Shown: positions 7,538-16,113 of the stretch, piece after piece
Layout of the letters: each line of letters starts with the position of its first letter
Numbering within the stretch: the stretch's first letter is position 1
Source of the DNA: Roseovarius salincola
GTDB taxonomy: Bacteria; Pseudomonadota; Alphaproteobacteria; Rhodobacterales; Rhodobacteraceae
Length of the DNA stretch: 64,000 nt
Assembly: GCF_026891095.1 (NCBI RefSeq)
Contig: NZ_JAPTNL010000019.1
Coordinates: 1 to 64,000, forward strand
Direction: 5' to 3'
Made by a program: the position numbers and the translations under genes
The notes under the pieces: generated by a model
The model's database searches: none
The model's input: only the letters and a program-made list of their open reading frames with translations
Told to the model about the DNA's origin: nothing

Positions 7538-8662
7538 TCAGTCGAACTCGATGACCTGCCGGATGGCCGTGCCATTGTCCAGTTGGTCCATCGCCAGATT
7601 CACCTGGTCCAGCCGCAAACGATGCGTCAGCATCTTTTCGACCGGCAATTTGCCCTGCTGATGCAGCGAAAACATCCGCGGCAGATCGCGCTGCGGCACG
7701 CAGGAACCGATATAGCTGCCCTTGAGCGCGCGTTCCTCGGCCACCAGCTTGAGCGCATTGAGCGACATGCGCGCATCCGGGTGGGGCAGGCCGGCGGTGA
7801 CGGTCGTGCCGCCCCGGCAGGTGCAGTCATAGGCGGTTTCAAGCGCCTTCACCGACCCGGCCAGTTCGATGGCGAAATCGACACCGCCGCCGGTCAGGTC
7901 GCGCACCGCTTCGGTGGTGTTCTCGTCCGAGGCCACAGCATGGGTGGCGCCCATCTCCATCGCCGTGTTCAGCTTGGATTCGAACGGGTCGATCACCACC
8001 ACCTGGCCCGCGCCTGCCGCGACCGCGCCCAGAACTGCCGACAGCCCGACACCGCCAAGCCCGACCACCGCGACCTTGCTGCCGGGCGTGATGCGCGCGG
8101 TGTTGAACACCGCCCCCGCCCCGGTCAGCATCGCGCAGGAAAACAGCGCCGAGATATGTGTCGGGATATCCGCCTCGACCTTGACCAGCGACTGGCGCGC
8201 CAGAACGGCATGGCTGGCAAAGGCCGACACGCCCACATGATGATGCACCGGCTGGCCATCCATCGACAGGCGGCGATGGCCGGTCATCAACTCGCCGACG
8301 CCGTGATGTTTGGCGGCGCGGGTGCACAGCGCCGGGCGCCCCTCGGAACAGGGCAGGCAGGTGCCGCAGCCCGGCGCGAAGATGCAGACCACGTGATCGC
8401 CCGGTGCCAGATCTTCGATGCCGGGGCCGACCTCCTCGACGATCCCCGACGCCTCGTGCCCCAGCACCATCGGCACGGGGCGGGGCCGCGTGCCGTTGAT
8501 GACCGACAGGTCCGAGTGGCACACCCCCGCCGCCGCGATCCGGATCAGCACCTCGCCGCGACCGGGCGATTCGAGATCGACCTCGCGCAGGCTCAGCGCC
8601 TTGTTCTTCTCGAAATCGCTCTTGATGGTCTCTTGTTCAAATACCGCCGCTTCTATTTTCAT
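7538..8662 (-). CDS. Zinc-dependent alcohol dehydrogenase (MDR superfamily, class III-like)
   Basis: A 374-aa medium-chain dehydrogenase. The start at 8662 is set by GGAGGAGATATC directly upstream of ATG; an upstream in-frame start would lack this site. Catalytic zinc ligands appear as Cys48 (GVCHSD) and His69-Glu70 (GHE). The structural zinc site is complete (Cys99, Cys102, Cys105, Cys113). The Rossmann motif is VAVVGLGGVGLSAVLG, with VVVIDPFESKL giving an acidic NAD-selecting residue. It should oxidise an alcohol to an aldehyde, which the aldehyde dehydrogenase encoded at 13750 could take further. It is divergent from the ABC operon and upstream of the LysR gene. Confidence 0.9.
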   Translation of the reverse strand: MKIEAAVFEQETIKSDFEKNKALSLREVDLESPGRGEVLIRIAAAGVCHSDLSVINGTRPRPVPMVLGHEASGIVEEVGPGIEDLAPGDHVVCIFAPGCGTCLPCSEGRPALCTRAAKHHGVGELMTGHRRLSMDGQPVHHHVGVSAFASHAVLARQSLVKVEADIPTHISALFSCAMLTGAGAVFNTARITPGSKVAVVGLGGVGLSAVLGAVAAGAGQVVVIDPFESKLNTAMEMGATHAVASDENTTEAVRDLTGGGVDFAIELAGSVKALETAYDCTCRGGTTVTAGLPHPDARMSLNALKLVAEERALKGSYIGSCVPQRDLPRMFSLHQQGKLPVEKMLTHRLRLDQVNLAMDQLDNGTAIRQVIEFD

Positions 8663-8730
8663 GATATCTCCTCCCGTGCAGGCCGTGCGGGTGCGCGTCA
8701 CAATCCCGACAGACCCTCTCTCATTTGACT

Positions 8731-8818
8731 ATCCTATCAGCGCCATAGGATTTCGCAGATAGAATGCACTCTGCGATAGCAAAAAGCTATACCTGAGATA
8801 GCGCCAAGATATTGGCGC
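8731..8818. promoter_or_regulatory. Cluster of four dyads between divergent operons
   Basis: Four perfect inverted repeats lie within 88 nt: ATCCTAT/ATAGGAT (8731-8751, 7-nt spacer), CGCAGA/TCTGCG (8754-8775, 10-nt spacer), ATAGC/GCTAT (8776-8790) and GCGCCAA/TTGGCGC (8801-8818, 4-nt spacer). They sit 69-156 nt upstream of the alcohol dehydrogenase and ahead of the ABC operon. They are therefore plausible operators for the LysR regulator and neighbouring promoter elements. Which protein binds which dyad is inference. Confidence 0.5.
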
Positions 8819-8875
8819 AGACTCTGGCTCCGGGTCTACAATCGCATGCAGGTCTTAGGGGGAGGAACCTCGACC

Positions 8876-8980
8876 ATGACGCCGAAGATCGCAGATGTCA
8901 CGCCGGTTTTGAACACGTGCATCGCCTGCAGGGCCGCCCATTCAATCGCGGCGGCCCCTTGCGAGACGCGGCCCGTATGA
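8876..8980 (+). CDS. Possible 34-codon leader ORF ahead of the ABC operon
   Basis: A 34-codon open frame (MTPKIADVTPVLNTCIACRA at the start, ending TRPV) is preceded by a strong Shine-Dalgarno sequence, GGGGGAGGAACC, 6 nt before the ATG. It ends 56 nt before the binding-protein gene, which has its own GGAGGAAACC site. No family is recognised; a C-x2-C pair is the only feature. It could be a leader peptide or a vestige. Support is limited to the ribosome binding site and position. Confidence 0.3.
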   Translation: MTPKIADVTPVLNTCIACRAAHSIAAAPCETRPV

Positions 8981-9036
8981 CCGCCAAACCAATCGCGATC
9001 CATTGAACGGGTCGCTTGAACCGGGAGGAAACCCAT

Positions 9037-10338
9037 ATGAAACACCTATTCGTCAAAAGGGCTGTCGCCGCCACGCTGGCAGCGGCCTTGCCCATGACCG
9101 CGCTTGCGGCCGACAAGCCCGAAAGCCTCAAGATCGGCATGACCGCCTTTTTGACCGGACCGGCCTCCGTGTTCGGTGTCCCGGCGCGTGATGCGACCGA
9201 GATCATGGTCGAGAACATCAACGCAGAAGGCGGCATCAACGGCGTGCCGGTCGAGGTCTCGTTCATCGACGAGGGCGCGGGCGCGGAATCGCTGACATCG
9301 GAATACCGCCGCATGGTCGAATCCGGCGGCGCCGAGGTGATGCTCGCCGCGATTTCGTCGGGCAACTGCCAGACGCTTGCGCCCCTGGCCGAGGACCTTC
9401 AGGTGCCCAACCTGATGTGGGATTGCGGCACGCAGCGCATCTTTGAGGAAAACGATTACAAATACGTTTTCCGCACCCAGGCGAACGCGACGCCCGAAAT
9501 GCTGGCCTCGGTGATCTACCTGCTCAAGACCAAGCCGGATTTCAACACCATCGCCGTCGTCAACCAGGACTATGCCTGGGGCCGTGACAGCTGGGATATC
9601 TTCAGCACCGCGCTGAAGGCGATGAAACCCGATGTCGAGGTCGTGGCCGAATTCTTCCCGAAATTCGGCTCGCCCGACTTCTCGACGGAAATCTCGCGCC
9701 TTCAGGCGATGCGCCCCGACGTGATCCTGTCCACATCCTGGGGCGGTGATCTGGATACCTTCGTGCAGCAGGCCTCGCAGCGCGGGCTGCTCAATAACTC
9801 GACCTTCGTTCTGCCGCTGGCGGAATCCTCGCTGGAGCGTCTGGGCTCGGCGCTGACCGACGGGCATATCGTGGGCGCACGCGGCGATCACTACTTCCTG
9901 CATCCCGAACGCCGCGACGATGCCGATTTCCAGGCATTCATGAAGCAATACGAGGAAAAGACCGGCGAAGTCAGCGTCTACCCTGTGTTCCACGCCAGCC
10001 AGGCCATTGCCGCGCTGCAGGCCGCCTATGACAAGGCGATCGAAGATAACGGCGTCGAATGGCCCAGCAAAGAGCAGCTTCTTGCCGCGCTCGAAGGGCT
10101 GGAATTCCAGGGGCTCGGGCGTCCCGTCACACTGCGTGAGGATAACCAGGGCATCGAAGCACAGCTGATGGGCACCAGCGTCCAGACCGGCGATTACCCC
10201 TTCGCCACGCTGGAGAACATCATGATCTTCGACGGTGCCGAACTCACCACGCCGGTCGGCGAAATCTCGACCGAATGGGTGGGCAGCCTCGATGCGGGCT
10301 TCATCGACAGCGTCACCGTCGACACCTACGAGAACTGA
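9037..10338 (+). CDS. ABC transporter substrate-binding protein, Leu/Ile/Val (LivK) type
   Basis: A 433-aa periplasmic binding protein of the type I branched-chain amino acid family. The start at 9037 follows GGAGGAAACCCAT and gives a signal peptide MKHLFVKRAVAATLAAALPM ending near ALAA. The mature protein opens with LKIGMTAFLTGPASVFGVPA and DATEIMVENINAEGGINGVP, hallmarks of the family. It also has SGGAEVMLAAISSGNCQ and VVNQDYAWGRDSWDIF. It begins the operon SBP-permease-permease-ATPase-ATPase-aldehyde dehydrogenase-SDR. The solute cannot be read from sequence. The attached oxidoreductases suggest a compound catabolised through an alcohol or aldehyde rather than a plain amino acid. Confidence 0.92.
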   Translation: MKHLFVKRAVAATLAAALPMTALAADKPESLKIGMTAFLTGPASVFGVPARDATEIMVENINAEGGINGVPVEVSFIDEGAGAESLTSEYRRMVESGGAEVMLAAISSGNCQTLAPLAEDLQVPNLMWDCGTQRIFEENDYKYVFRTQANATPEMLASVIYLLKTKPDFNTIAVVNQDYAWGRDSWDIFSTALKAMKPDVEVVAEFFPKFGSPDFSTEISRLQAMRPDVILSTSWGGDLDTFVQQASQRGLLNNSTFVLPLAESSLERLGSALTDGHIVGARGDHYFLHPERRDDADFQAFMKQYEEKTGEVSVYPVFHASQAIAALQAAYDKAIEDNGVEWPSKEQLLAALEGLEFQGLGRPVTLREDNQGIEAQLMGTSVQTGDYPFATLENIMIFDGAELTTPVGEISTEWVGSLDAGFIDSVTVDTYEN

Positions 10339-10362
10339 GACCGCTTTCGCGATACAGAAACA

Positions 10363-10387
10363 GGAGAGGGCAATGCCTGCCCTCTCC
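10363..10387 (+). promoter_or_regulatory. Hairpin between binding-protein and permease genes
   Basis: GGAGAGGGCA and TGCCCTCTCC form a perfect 10-bp stem with a 5-nt loop, 24 nt after the binding-protein stop. No T tract follows. Such hairpins commonly protect the upstream mRNA or partly terminate transcription, so that the binding protein is made in excess of the permeases. That function is inferred. Confidence 0.6.
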
Positions 10388-10415
10388 GCTTCCATAGAAA
10401 TTTCCGGACGGGCAC

Positions 10416-11321
10416 ATGAATTTTGCGATCTTCCTGCTGGCGCTGTTTGACGGGATTGCCTACGCGGCGCTTGTCTTCATCGTGGCGCTTGGCCTGACCC
10501 TGATCTTCGGGGTCATGCGTATCCTGAACGTGGCCCACGGCTCGCTTTATGCGATCGGGGCATATACCTCGATCTCGCTCACCGGCTATGCGCTCTCGTT
10601 GGGGTTCGCGCCGGTGCTGGCCTTTCCTCTGATGATCGTGTCGGCGGTGCTGGTCGGCATCCTGATCGGCGCGCCGCTCGAAAAGTTCCTGCTGCGCCGG
10701 ATCTATGACAAGTCCGAGGTGCTGCAACTCCTGATGACTTTCGCGGTCTTCATGATCCTCGAGGACGTTCAACGCCTTGTCTGGGGCACCCGGCCCTATT
10801 TCGATTCCTCGGCGCTACAGCTGCTGGGCAATGTCACTGTCTTCGGCGTCACCTACACCGCCTACCAGATGATCCTGCTGCCGCTGGTCGCCATCGCGCT
10901 GCTGCTGGGGATGCGCTTTTTCCTGCGCCACACCGTGACCGGCAAGCTGATCACCGCCACCACCGAGGACCGCGAGGCGGCCCAGTCGATCGGGGTGGAT
11001 GCCGACAAGGTCTTCCTCTTCACCTTCGTGATCGGCGCGATCCTGGCGGGTCTCGGCGGCGCGCTCGCCTCGCCAACCACCTCGATCCTGCCGGGCATGG
11101 GGGCTGACATGATCGTGCTGTCCTTCGCCGTGGTGGCCACCGCCGGCCTTGGCCAGATCGAGGGTGCGGCGCTGACCGCCCTGATGATCGGCCTCGGGCG
11201 ATCCTTTGCGGTCTATCTTTATCCCGAAATCTCGGTCCTGGTGCCTTATCTGATCATGGTGCTGGTCCTGCTGGTGCGTCCCGAGGGCCTGTTCGGCACG
11301 TCCGGCGCGCGCAAGATCTGA
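10416..11321 (+). CDS. Branched-chain amino acid-type ABC transporter permease (LivH-like)
   Basis: A 301-aa inner-membrane permease of the LivH family with about eight hydrophobic segments. Family landmarks are ALGLTLIFGVMRILNVAHGSLY (residues about 24-45) and the C-terminal LVRPEGLFG. The region TEDREAAQSIGVDADKVFLFTF is the cytoplasmic loop that contacts the ATPases. It pairs with the LivM-like protein starting 7 nt downstream. The solute is the one bound by the protein encoded upstream. Confidence 0.92.
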   Translation: MNFAIFLLALFDGIAYAALVFIVALGLTLIFGVMRILNVAHGSLYAIGAYTSISLTGYALSLGFAPVLAFPLMIVSAVLVGILIGAPLEKFLLRRIYDKSEVLQLLMTFAVFMILEDVQRLVWGTRPYFDSSALQLLGNVTVFGVTYTAYQMILLPLVAIALLLGMRFFLRHTVTGKLITATTEDREAAQSIGVDADKVFLFTFVIGAILAGLGGALASPTTSILPGMGADMIVLSFAVVATAGLGQIEGAALTALMIGLGRSFAVYLYPEISVLVPYLIMVLVLLVRPEGLFGTSGARKI

Positions 11322-11328
11322 GGCCGCC

Positions 11329-12327
11329 ATGTCCATCACAACCGAACAAAGCAAGGTGAATGCCCGCATGAAGAACCCTCTTTTCCTTCTGTGGATCATC
11401 GGGACCCTGGCAATCGCCGCCGTGCCCTTCGCAATGCCGTCGCTGCAACTGCTGGTCAGTTTCGCCATGGCCAAGGGGCTGGGGGTGCTGGGCGTCACGG
11501 TCCTGTTGCGCGCCGGGCAGGTGTCATTCGGCCATGCGCTCTATTTCGGCATCTCGGCCTATGCCGGTGCCTTCCTGATGGCGTCGATGCCGGGCACGGA
11601 TTTCGTCATCGTGCTGCTTGCGGGCACGCTCGGGGCCGTGCTGGCGGGGCTTCTCGTGGGGCTGTTCGTCGTGCGCTATCGCGGCATTTTCTTCGGGATG
11701 CTGAACCTCGCGTTCTCGATGATCTTCTGGTCGATCCTCGAAAAATTCTATCACTATACCGGCGGTGCCGACGGTATCCGGCTCGCCCGGCCCACGGTGC
11801 TGGGCAATGCTCTCAACCATGTGCAATTCGAACTGGTGCTCTTCTATACCGGTGTGGTGCTGATGGTGGCGCTGGGCTGGTTCACGACGCGCTGGTTCGC
11901 CTCGCCCATCGGGCAGTTGTTCCAGACCATCAAGACCAACGAAACGCGGCTCGAATACCTGGGTGTCTCGCCACGCCGCGCGCTCTTGTCGGGCTATCTT
12001 CTGTCGGCGGCGCTGTGCGGCGTGGGCGGCGTGATGATGGGCATGGCGCAGGGCGTGGTCACGCCGGAATATGTCTGGTGGGTGCGTTCGGCGGAAATGG
12101 TGTTCATCGCAGTCCTTGGCGGCGCGGGGTCGGTGCAGGGGGCCTTCCTCGGCGCGCTGATCTACGAATTCGTGCGCACCTATGCCTCGGTCTATGCCGG
12201 TGACATCTGGCAGATGATCCTTGGCGGCTTCCTGCTGATCATCATCCTGTTCGCTCCGGGCGGGCTGATCGCCATCCTGAATTCGGTGTTCAACCGCGGC
12301 TCCGGCAAGGGAGGGCTTGATAAATGA
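11329..12327 (+). CDS. Branched-chain amino acid-type ABC transporter permease (LivM-like)
   Basis: A 332-aa multi-pass permease of the LivM family. Landmarks are VSFGHALYFGISAYAGAFL near residue 65, the ATPase-contact segment IKTNETRLEYLGVSPRRALLSGY, and a C-terminal LLIIILFAPGGLIAIL. The annotated ATG gives a 14-residue hydrophilic leader; a second ATG 14 codons later (MKNPLFLLW) is possible. The stop overlaps the next ATPase gene by 4 nt, consistent with one operon. Confidence 0.9.
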   Translation: MSITTEQSKVNARMKNPLFLLWIIGTLAIAAVPFAMPSLQLLVSFAMAKGLGVLGVTVLLRAGQVSFGHALYFGISAYAGAFLMASMPGTDFVIVLLAGTLGAVLAGLLVGLFVVRYRGIFFGMLNLAFSMIFWSILEKFYHYTGGADGIRLARPTVLGNALNHVQFELVLFYTGVVLMVALGWFTTRWFASPIGQLFQTIKTNETRLEYLGVSPRRALLSGYLLSAALCGVGGVMMGMAQGVVTPEYVWWVRSAEMVFIAVLGGAGSVQGAFLGALIYEFVRTYASVYAGDIWQMILGGFLLIIILFAPGGLIAILNSVFNRGSGKGGLDK

Positions 12328-13073
12328 GCGACGTTCTTCTGGAAACCCGCAACCTCGTGATCAAGTTCGGCGGCGTCACCGCCGCTGACAATGTCTCGCT
12401 CAAGATCCACGCGGGGCGGAACCTCGCGATCATCGGTCCCAACGGCGCGGGCAAGACCACGTTCCTCAACATCTGCACCGGCTGGATCAAGCCCAGCCAG
12501 GGGCAGGTGTTCTTTGAAGGCGAGGACATCACCCCGCTGCCCCCGCGCAAGATCGTGCATCGCGGCGTCGCGCGCGCCTTCCAGATTCCGCAGCTTTTCA
12601 CCGAGCACACGGCGCTGGAGAACCTGCTGATCGCGGTCTCGGCGCGCGACCATCTGCGCAATCCGCTGATGGACATGCACGCCATCCCCGAACGCGACGA
12701 GATGCTGCACCTGCTGGACATGGTCGGCTGTGCCGACGCGGCCGATACGGTGGTCGTCGAACTCGCGGAAGGGCAGCGCAAGCTGATCGACGTTGCGGTC
12801 GCGCTGGCGCTCAAGCCCAAGTTGCTGCTGTTGGACGAACCCACATCCGGCGTCGCTTCATCCGAAAAGCACGCGATCATGGAAATCCTGATCGGCGCGC
12901 TCAAGGAGGCCGATGTCACCTCGGTATTCGTCGAACATGACATGGGCATCGTCGAGAGATATGCCGACGAGGTCGCCGTCTGGAACAGCGGCAATGTGCA
13001 GCTGCGCGGCACCCCGGCGGAAATTCTGGAACATCCCGATGTCATCCGGGACGTGATCGGGGAGGTTGTCTGA
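12324..13073 (+). CDS. ABC transporter ATP-binding protein (LivG-like)
   Basis: A 249-aa ATPase subunit. Walker A is GPNGAGKTTF (about residues 38-47), the signature region is the divergent LAEGQRKL, and Walker B is LLLLDEPTSGVAS, followed by the H-loop FVEHDMGIV. The C-terminal GTPAEILEHPDVIRDVIGEVV is typical of LivG. It is coupled to both neighbours: 4-nt overlap with livM and 1-nt overlap with livF. The LAEGQ form of the ABC signature occurs in this family and does not suggest loss of function. Confidence 0.92.
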   Translation: MSDVLLETRNLVIKFGGVTAADNVSLKIHAGRNLAIIGPNGAGKTTFLNICTGWIKPSQGQVFFEGEDITPLPPRKIVHRGVARAFQIPQLFTEHTALENLLIAVSARDHLRNPLMDMHAIPERDEMLHLLDMVGCADAADTVVVELAEGQRKLIDVAVALALKPKLLLLDEPTSGVASSEKHAIMEILIGALKEADVTSVFVEHDMGIVERYADEVAVWNSGNVQLRGTPAEILEHPDVIRDVIGEVV

Positions 13074-13753
13074 TGCTGGAACTGCGTGATGTGAATGCCT
13101 CGATCGGGATCATCCCGATCCTGCGCAACCTCAATTTCACCATCGAGCAGGCGCAGACCGTCGCCCTGATCGGGCGCAACGGTGCGGGCAAGACCACCCT
13201 TTTGCGCACGATCATGGGGTTCACGCGGGCCAGTGGCGATATCCTGTTCGACGGCAAGTCGATCACCGCCATGCACCCGCCCAAGCGCCCCGGCCTCGGC
13301 ATCGGCTACGCCCCCGAGGACCGCCGCCTGTTCTCGGCCTTCACGGTCGAGGAAAACATCCTGCTGCCCGCGCAGGCGGCGCGGCTCGACAAGGACGAGA
13401 CCAACCGGCGGCTGGAACGCGCCTATACCGTTCTGCCCGAACTGCGCGACATGGCCGACCGCTCCGGCGGCACCGTGTCGGGCGGTCAGGGCAAGATGGT
13501 CGCGCTGGCGCGGGCGCTGATGCTGGGCACCCGGCTCATCATGCTGGACGAGCCCTTTCAGGGCCTCGCCCCGGCGCTGGCGCAACGCTATGCCGAGGCG
13601 CTGCGCACCCTGCGCGACACTGACCGCTCGGTCACGCTGATGATCACCGAGTCCAACCCCTCGCTGTTGCGCGGCTTTGCTGATCGCACCCTCGTCATCG
13701 AACGTGGCGAGGTGGAGGAGGGGTCGCTTGAACCCGAAGGAACCAACGCATGA
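13073..13753 (+). CDS. ABC transporter ATP-binding protein (LivF-like)
   Basis: A 226-aa ATPase subunit, shorter than LivG as usual. It has Walker A GRNGAGKTTL (about residues 36-45), the LivF-specific GIGYAPEDRRLFSAFTVEENI, signature VSGGQGKM, and Walker B LIMLDEPFQGLAP. In the H-loop position the sequence reads MITESNPSLL, so the usual histidine is replaced by serine in a less conserved context. The stop overlaps the aldehyde dehydrogenase ATG by 4 nt, which links transport directly to catabolism. Confidence 0.9.
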   Translation: MLELRDVNASIGIIPILRNLNFTIEQAQTVALIGRNGAGKTTLLRTIMGFTRASGDILFDGKSITAMHPPKRPGLGIGYAPEDRRLFSAFTVEENILLPAQAARLDKDETNRRLERAYTVLPELRDMADRSGGTVSGGQGKMVALARALMLGTRLIMLDEPFQGLAPALAQRYAEALRTLRDTDRSVTLMITESNPSLLRGFADRTLVIERGEVEEGSLEPEGTNA

Positions 13754-15216
13754 AAGACGCCGACACGATGAGCAAACTCGTTATTCCCGAACCGCTGAAC
13801 CTGATCGGCAATGAATGGGTGCCCGCGCTCTCGGGCCGCGTGATGGATGTGGTCTCGCCCATCAACGGGCAGCCCTTCGCGCAGATCGCGGACAGCGACG
13901 CGGCTGATATCGACGCCGCCGTCGCCGCCGCGCGCGCGGCCTTTGACGGGGGCGAATGGTCCACTCTGACCGCCGCCGAACGTGGCCGCCTGATGGTCCG
14001 TCTCTCCGAGCGCATCCTCGACCATGTCGAGGACCTCGCGCAGCTTGAATCGCGCGACAACGGCAAGCCGATCCAGCAGGCCCGCGCCGACATGAAGGTC
14101 ACCGCGCGCTATTTCGAATTCTACGGCGGCGCCGCCGACAAGGTCCATGGCGAGATCGTGCCCTTCCTCAAGGGCTACAATGTTGAGGTCCAGCGCGAAC
14201 CCCATGGCGTCACCGGCCATATCATACCGTGGAACTACTCCGCGCAGATGTTCGGCCGCTCGGTCGCCCCGGCGCTGGCGATGGGTAACGCCACCGTGCT
14301 CAAACCCGCCGAGGATGCCTGCCTGACGGCGCTCAGGATCGCGCAGATGGCGCTTGATGTGGGCTTTCCGCCGGGCGCGATCAACATCGTCACCGGGCGC
14401 GGCAATGTCGCCGGTCAGGCGCTGGCCGATCACAAGGGGATCGACTTCATCTCCTTTACCGGCTCGCCCGAAGTGGGGGTCATCATCCAGACGGCGGCGG
14501 CGCGCAACTTCATCGGCTGCACGCTGGAACTGGGCGGCAAGTCACCCCAGATCGTGTTCGACGACGCCGATCTCGACGCGGCGCTGCCGGTGCTGCTGAA
14601 CGCGGTGATCCAGAATGGCGGGCAGACCTGTTCGGCAGGCACGCGGGTTCTGTTGCAGCGCGGCATCTATGACCGCGTCGTGGCCGAGCTGAAGACCCGC
14701 TTCGAGGCCGTCGCCGCCTCGGATTCGGGCGAGGATGCGGTGCTCGGCCCGCTGATCTCGGCCAAACAGAAAAAGCGCGTGGAAACCTATATCGCCGAAG
14801 CCGACGCGCCGCTTCTGGCGCGCGGCACCGTGCGCGACGACGCGCCCGAAGGCGGCTATTACGTCGCGCCTGCGATCTTCGGCCCCTGCGATCCGCAGGC
14901 CCGCATCGCACAGGAAGAAGTGTTCGGCCCGGTGCTCTGCGTCATTCCCTTTGAGGACGAGGCCGAGGCCGTGAAGATCGCCAACGACACGGAATACGGC
15001 CTTGTCGCCGCGGTCTGGACCCGCGACGGCGGGCGCCAGCAACGGGTGGCCAAGGCGCTGCGCTGCGGGCAGGTCTTCATCAACGGCTATGGCGCGGGAG
15101 GAGGCGTGGAGCTGCCCTTCGGCGGCATCCGCAAATCGGGTCATGGGCGCGAAAAGGGCTTCGCCGCGCTGCATGAATTCTCGCATATCAAGACGGTCGT
15201 TCACAATCACGGCTAA
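13750..15216 (+). CDS. NAD(P)-dependent aldehyde dehydrogenase
   Basis: A 488-aa aldehyde dehydrogenase of normal length. Catalytic residues are in place: Asn162 in PWNYS, Glu260 in LELGGKS and the nucleophile Cys294 in GGQTCSAGTR. The cofactor-binding FTGSPEVG follows the standard spacing. The chosen start has GAAGGA upstream and overlaps the livF stop. It would oxidise the aldehyde formed by the divergent alcohol dehydrogenase or by the neighbouring SDR to an acid. The substrate is not predictable from sequence. Confidence 0.93.
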   Translation: MKDADTMSKLVIPEPLNLIGNEWVPALSGRVMDVVSPINGQPFAQIADSDAADIDAAVAAARAAFDGGEWSTLTAAERGRLMVRLSERILDHVEDLAQLESRDNGKPIQQARADMKVTARYFEFYGGAADKVHGEIVPFLKGYNVEVQREPHGVTGHIIPWNYSAQMFGRSVAPALAMGNATVLKPAEDACLTALRIAQMALDVGFPPGAINIVTGRGNVAGQALADHKGIDFISFTGSPEVGVIIQTAAARNFIGCTLELGGKSPQIVFDDADLDAALPVLLNAVIQNGGQTCSAGTRVLLQRGIYDRVVAELKTRFEAVAASDSGEDAVLGPLISAKQKKRVETYIAEADAPLLARGTVRDDAPEGGYYVAPAIFGPCDPQARIAQEEVFGPVLCVIPFEDEAEAVKIANDTEYGLVAAVWTRDGGRQQRVAKALRCGQVFINGYGAGGGVELPFGGIRKSGHGREKGFAALHEFSHIKTVVHNHG

Positions 15217-15265
15217 ACCGGCGCGCACGCGCCGTGCCAGACACAGGACCAAAAGGGATCAGAAC

Positions 15266-16018
15266 ATGAGACTTGAAGGAAAACGCACGCTCGTCACCGG
15301 CGCCGCCTCGGGCTTTGGCAAGGGCATCGCCGAAACCTATATCCGCGAGGGCGCCAAGGTGGCGGTCGTGGACCTGAACGGCGAAGGTGCCAAGGCGGTC
15401 GCCGCCGAACTGGGCGAGAACGCCATCGCGATCACCTGCGATGTCTCCAGGGGCGATCAGGTGCAGGCGGCGGTGGACGAAACCGTCAAGGCCTTCGGCG
15501 GGCTCGACATCGTGGTGAACAACGCGGGCTGGACCAACCCCAACAGCCCTCTGATGGAAACCGACGAGGAGACCTTTCGCAAGATCTACGACATCAACGT
15601 GCTGTCGATCTTCCACATGACCAAGACCTGCGTGCCGCTCTGGCGCGACAGCGGCACCGCCGGCGTGATGCTCAATATCGGCTCCACCGCGGGTATCCGT
15701 CCGCGTCCGGGCCTCACATGGTATAATTCCTCGAAGGGCGCGGTGAACCTCATGACCCGCTCGCTGGCGGTGGAACTGGCGCCCGACAATATCCGCGTCT
15801 GCGGCATCGCCCCGGTGATGGGCGCGACGGCGCTTCTGGAACAGTTCATGGGCATGCCCGACACCCCCGAGAACCGCGCGAAATTCATCGCCACGATCCC
15901 GATGGGCCGCCTCTCCGAAGCGCAGGACATCGCCAACGCGGCGCTTTATCTGGGCTCCGACGAGGCCGAGTTCATCACCGGCGTCATTCTCGAGGTCGAT
16001 GGCGGGCGCACGATCTGA
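15266..16018 (+). CDS. Short-chain dehydrogenase/reductase (SDR family)
   Basis: A 250-aa classical SDR. The N-terminal TGAASGFGKG is the cofactor motif, NNAG lies at about 85-88, and the catalytic residues are Ser140, Tyr153 and Lys157 (YNSSK). The basic/acidic pattern after beta-2 (VVDLNGEG) favours NAD. The start at 15266 is used because the much longer upstream frame overlaps the aldehyde dehydrogenase and is a shadow. It is the last gene of the ABC operon and is separated from the aldehyde dehydrogenase by 49 nt containing a small GC hairpin. It probably oxidises a secondary hydroxyl of the imported compound. Confidence 0.9.
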   Translation: MRLEGKRTLVTGAASGFGKGIAETYIREGAKVAVVDLNGEGAKAVAAELGENAIAITCDVSRGDQVQAAVDETVKAFGGLDIVVNNAGWTNPNSPLMETDEETFRKIYDINVLSIFHMTKTCVPLWRDSGTAGVMLNIGSTAGIRPRPGLTWYNSSKGAVNLMTRSLAVELAPDNIRVCGIAPVMGATALLEQFMGMPDTPENRAKFIATIPMGRLSEAQDIANAALYLGSDEAEFITGVILEVDGGRTI

Positions 16019-16030
16019 CAAACAGGGGGT

Positions 16031-16046
16031 GCCCGGTCCGCCGGGC
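16031..16046. terminator. Hairpin between convergent operons
   Basis: GCCCGG and CCGGGC form a 6-bp stem with loop TCCG, 12 nt past the SDR stop and about 70 nt before the end of the fumarase gene on the other strand. It has no clear T tract. Position between convergent ends supports a terminator role. Confidence 0.3.
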
Positions 16047-16113
16047 TCCCTGCCATCTGTGTGTCATGGCCTAAAGCGACGCCTGAGCGCCAGGCCCATG
16101 CCCCCGCTTACCT

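Noticed and set aside
9046-10395. A 449-codon open frame on the minus strand
   Set aside because: It is antisense to the first LivK-type gene, which has a ribosome binding site, signal peptide and family motifs.
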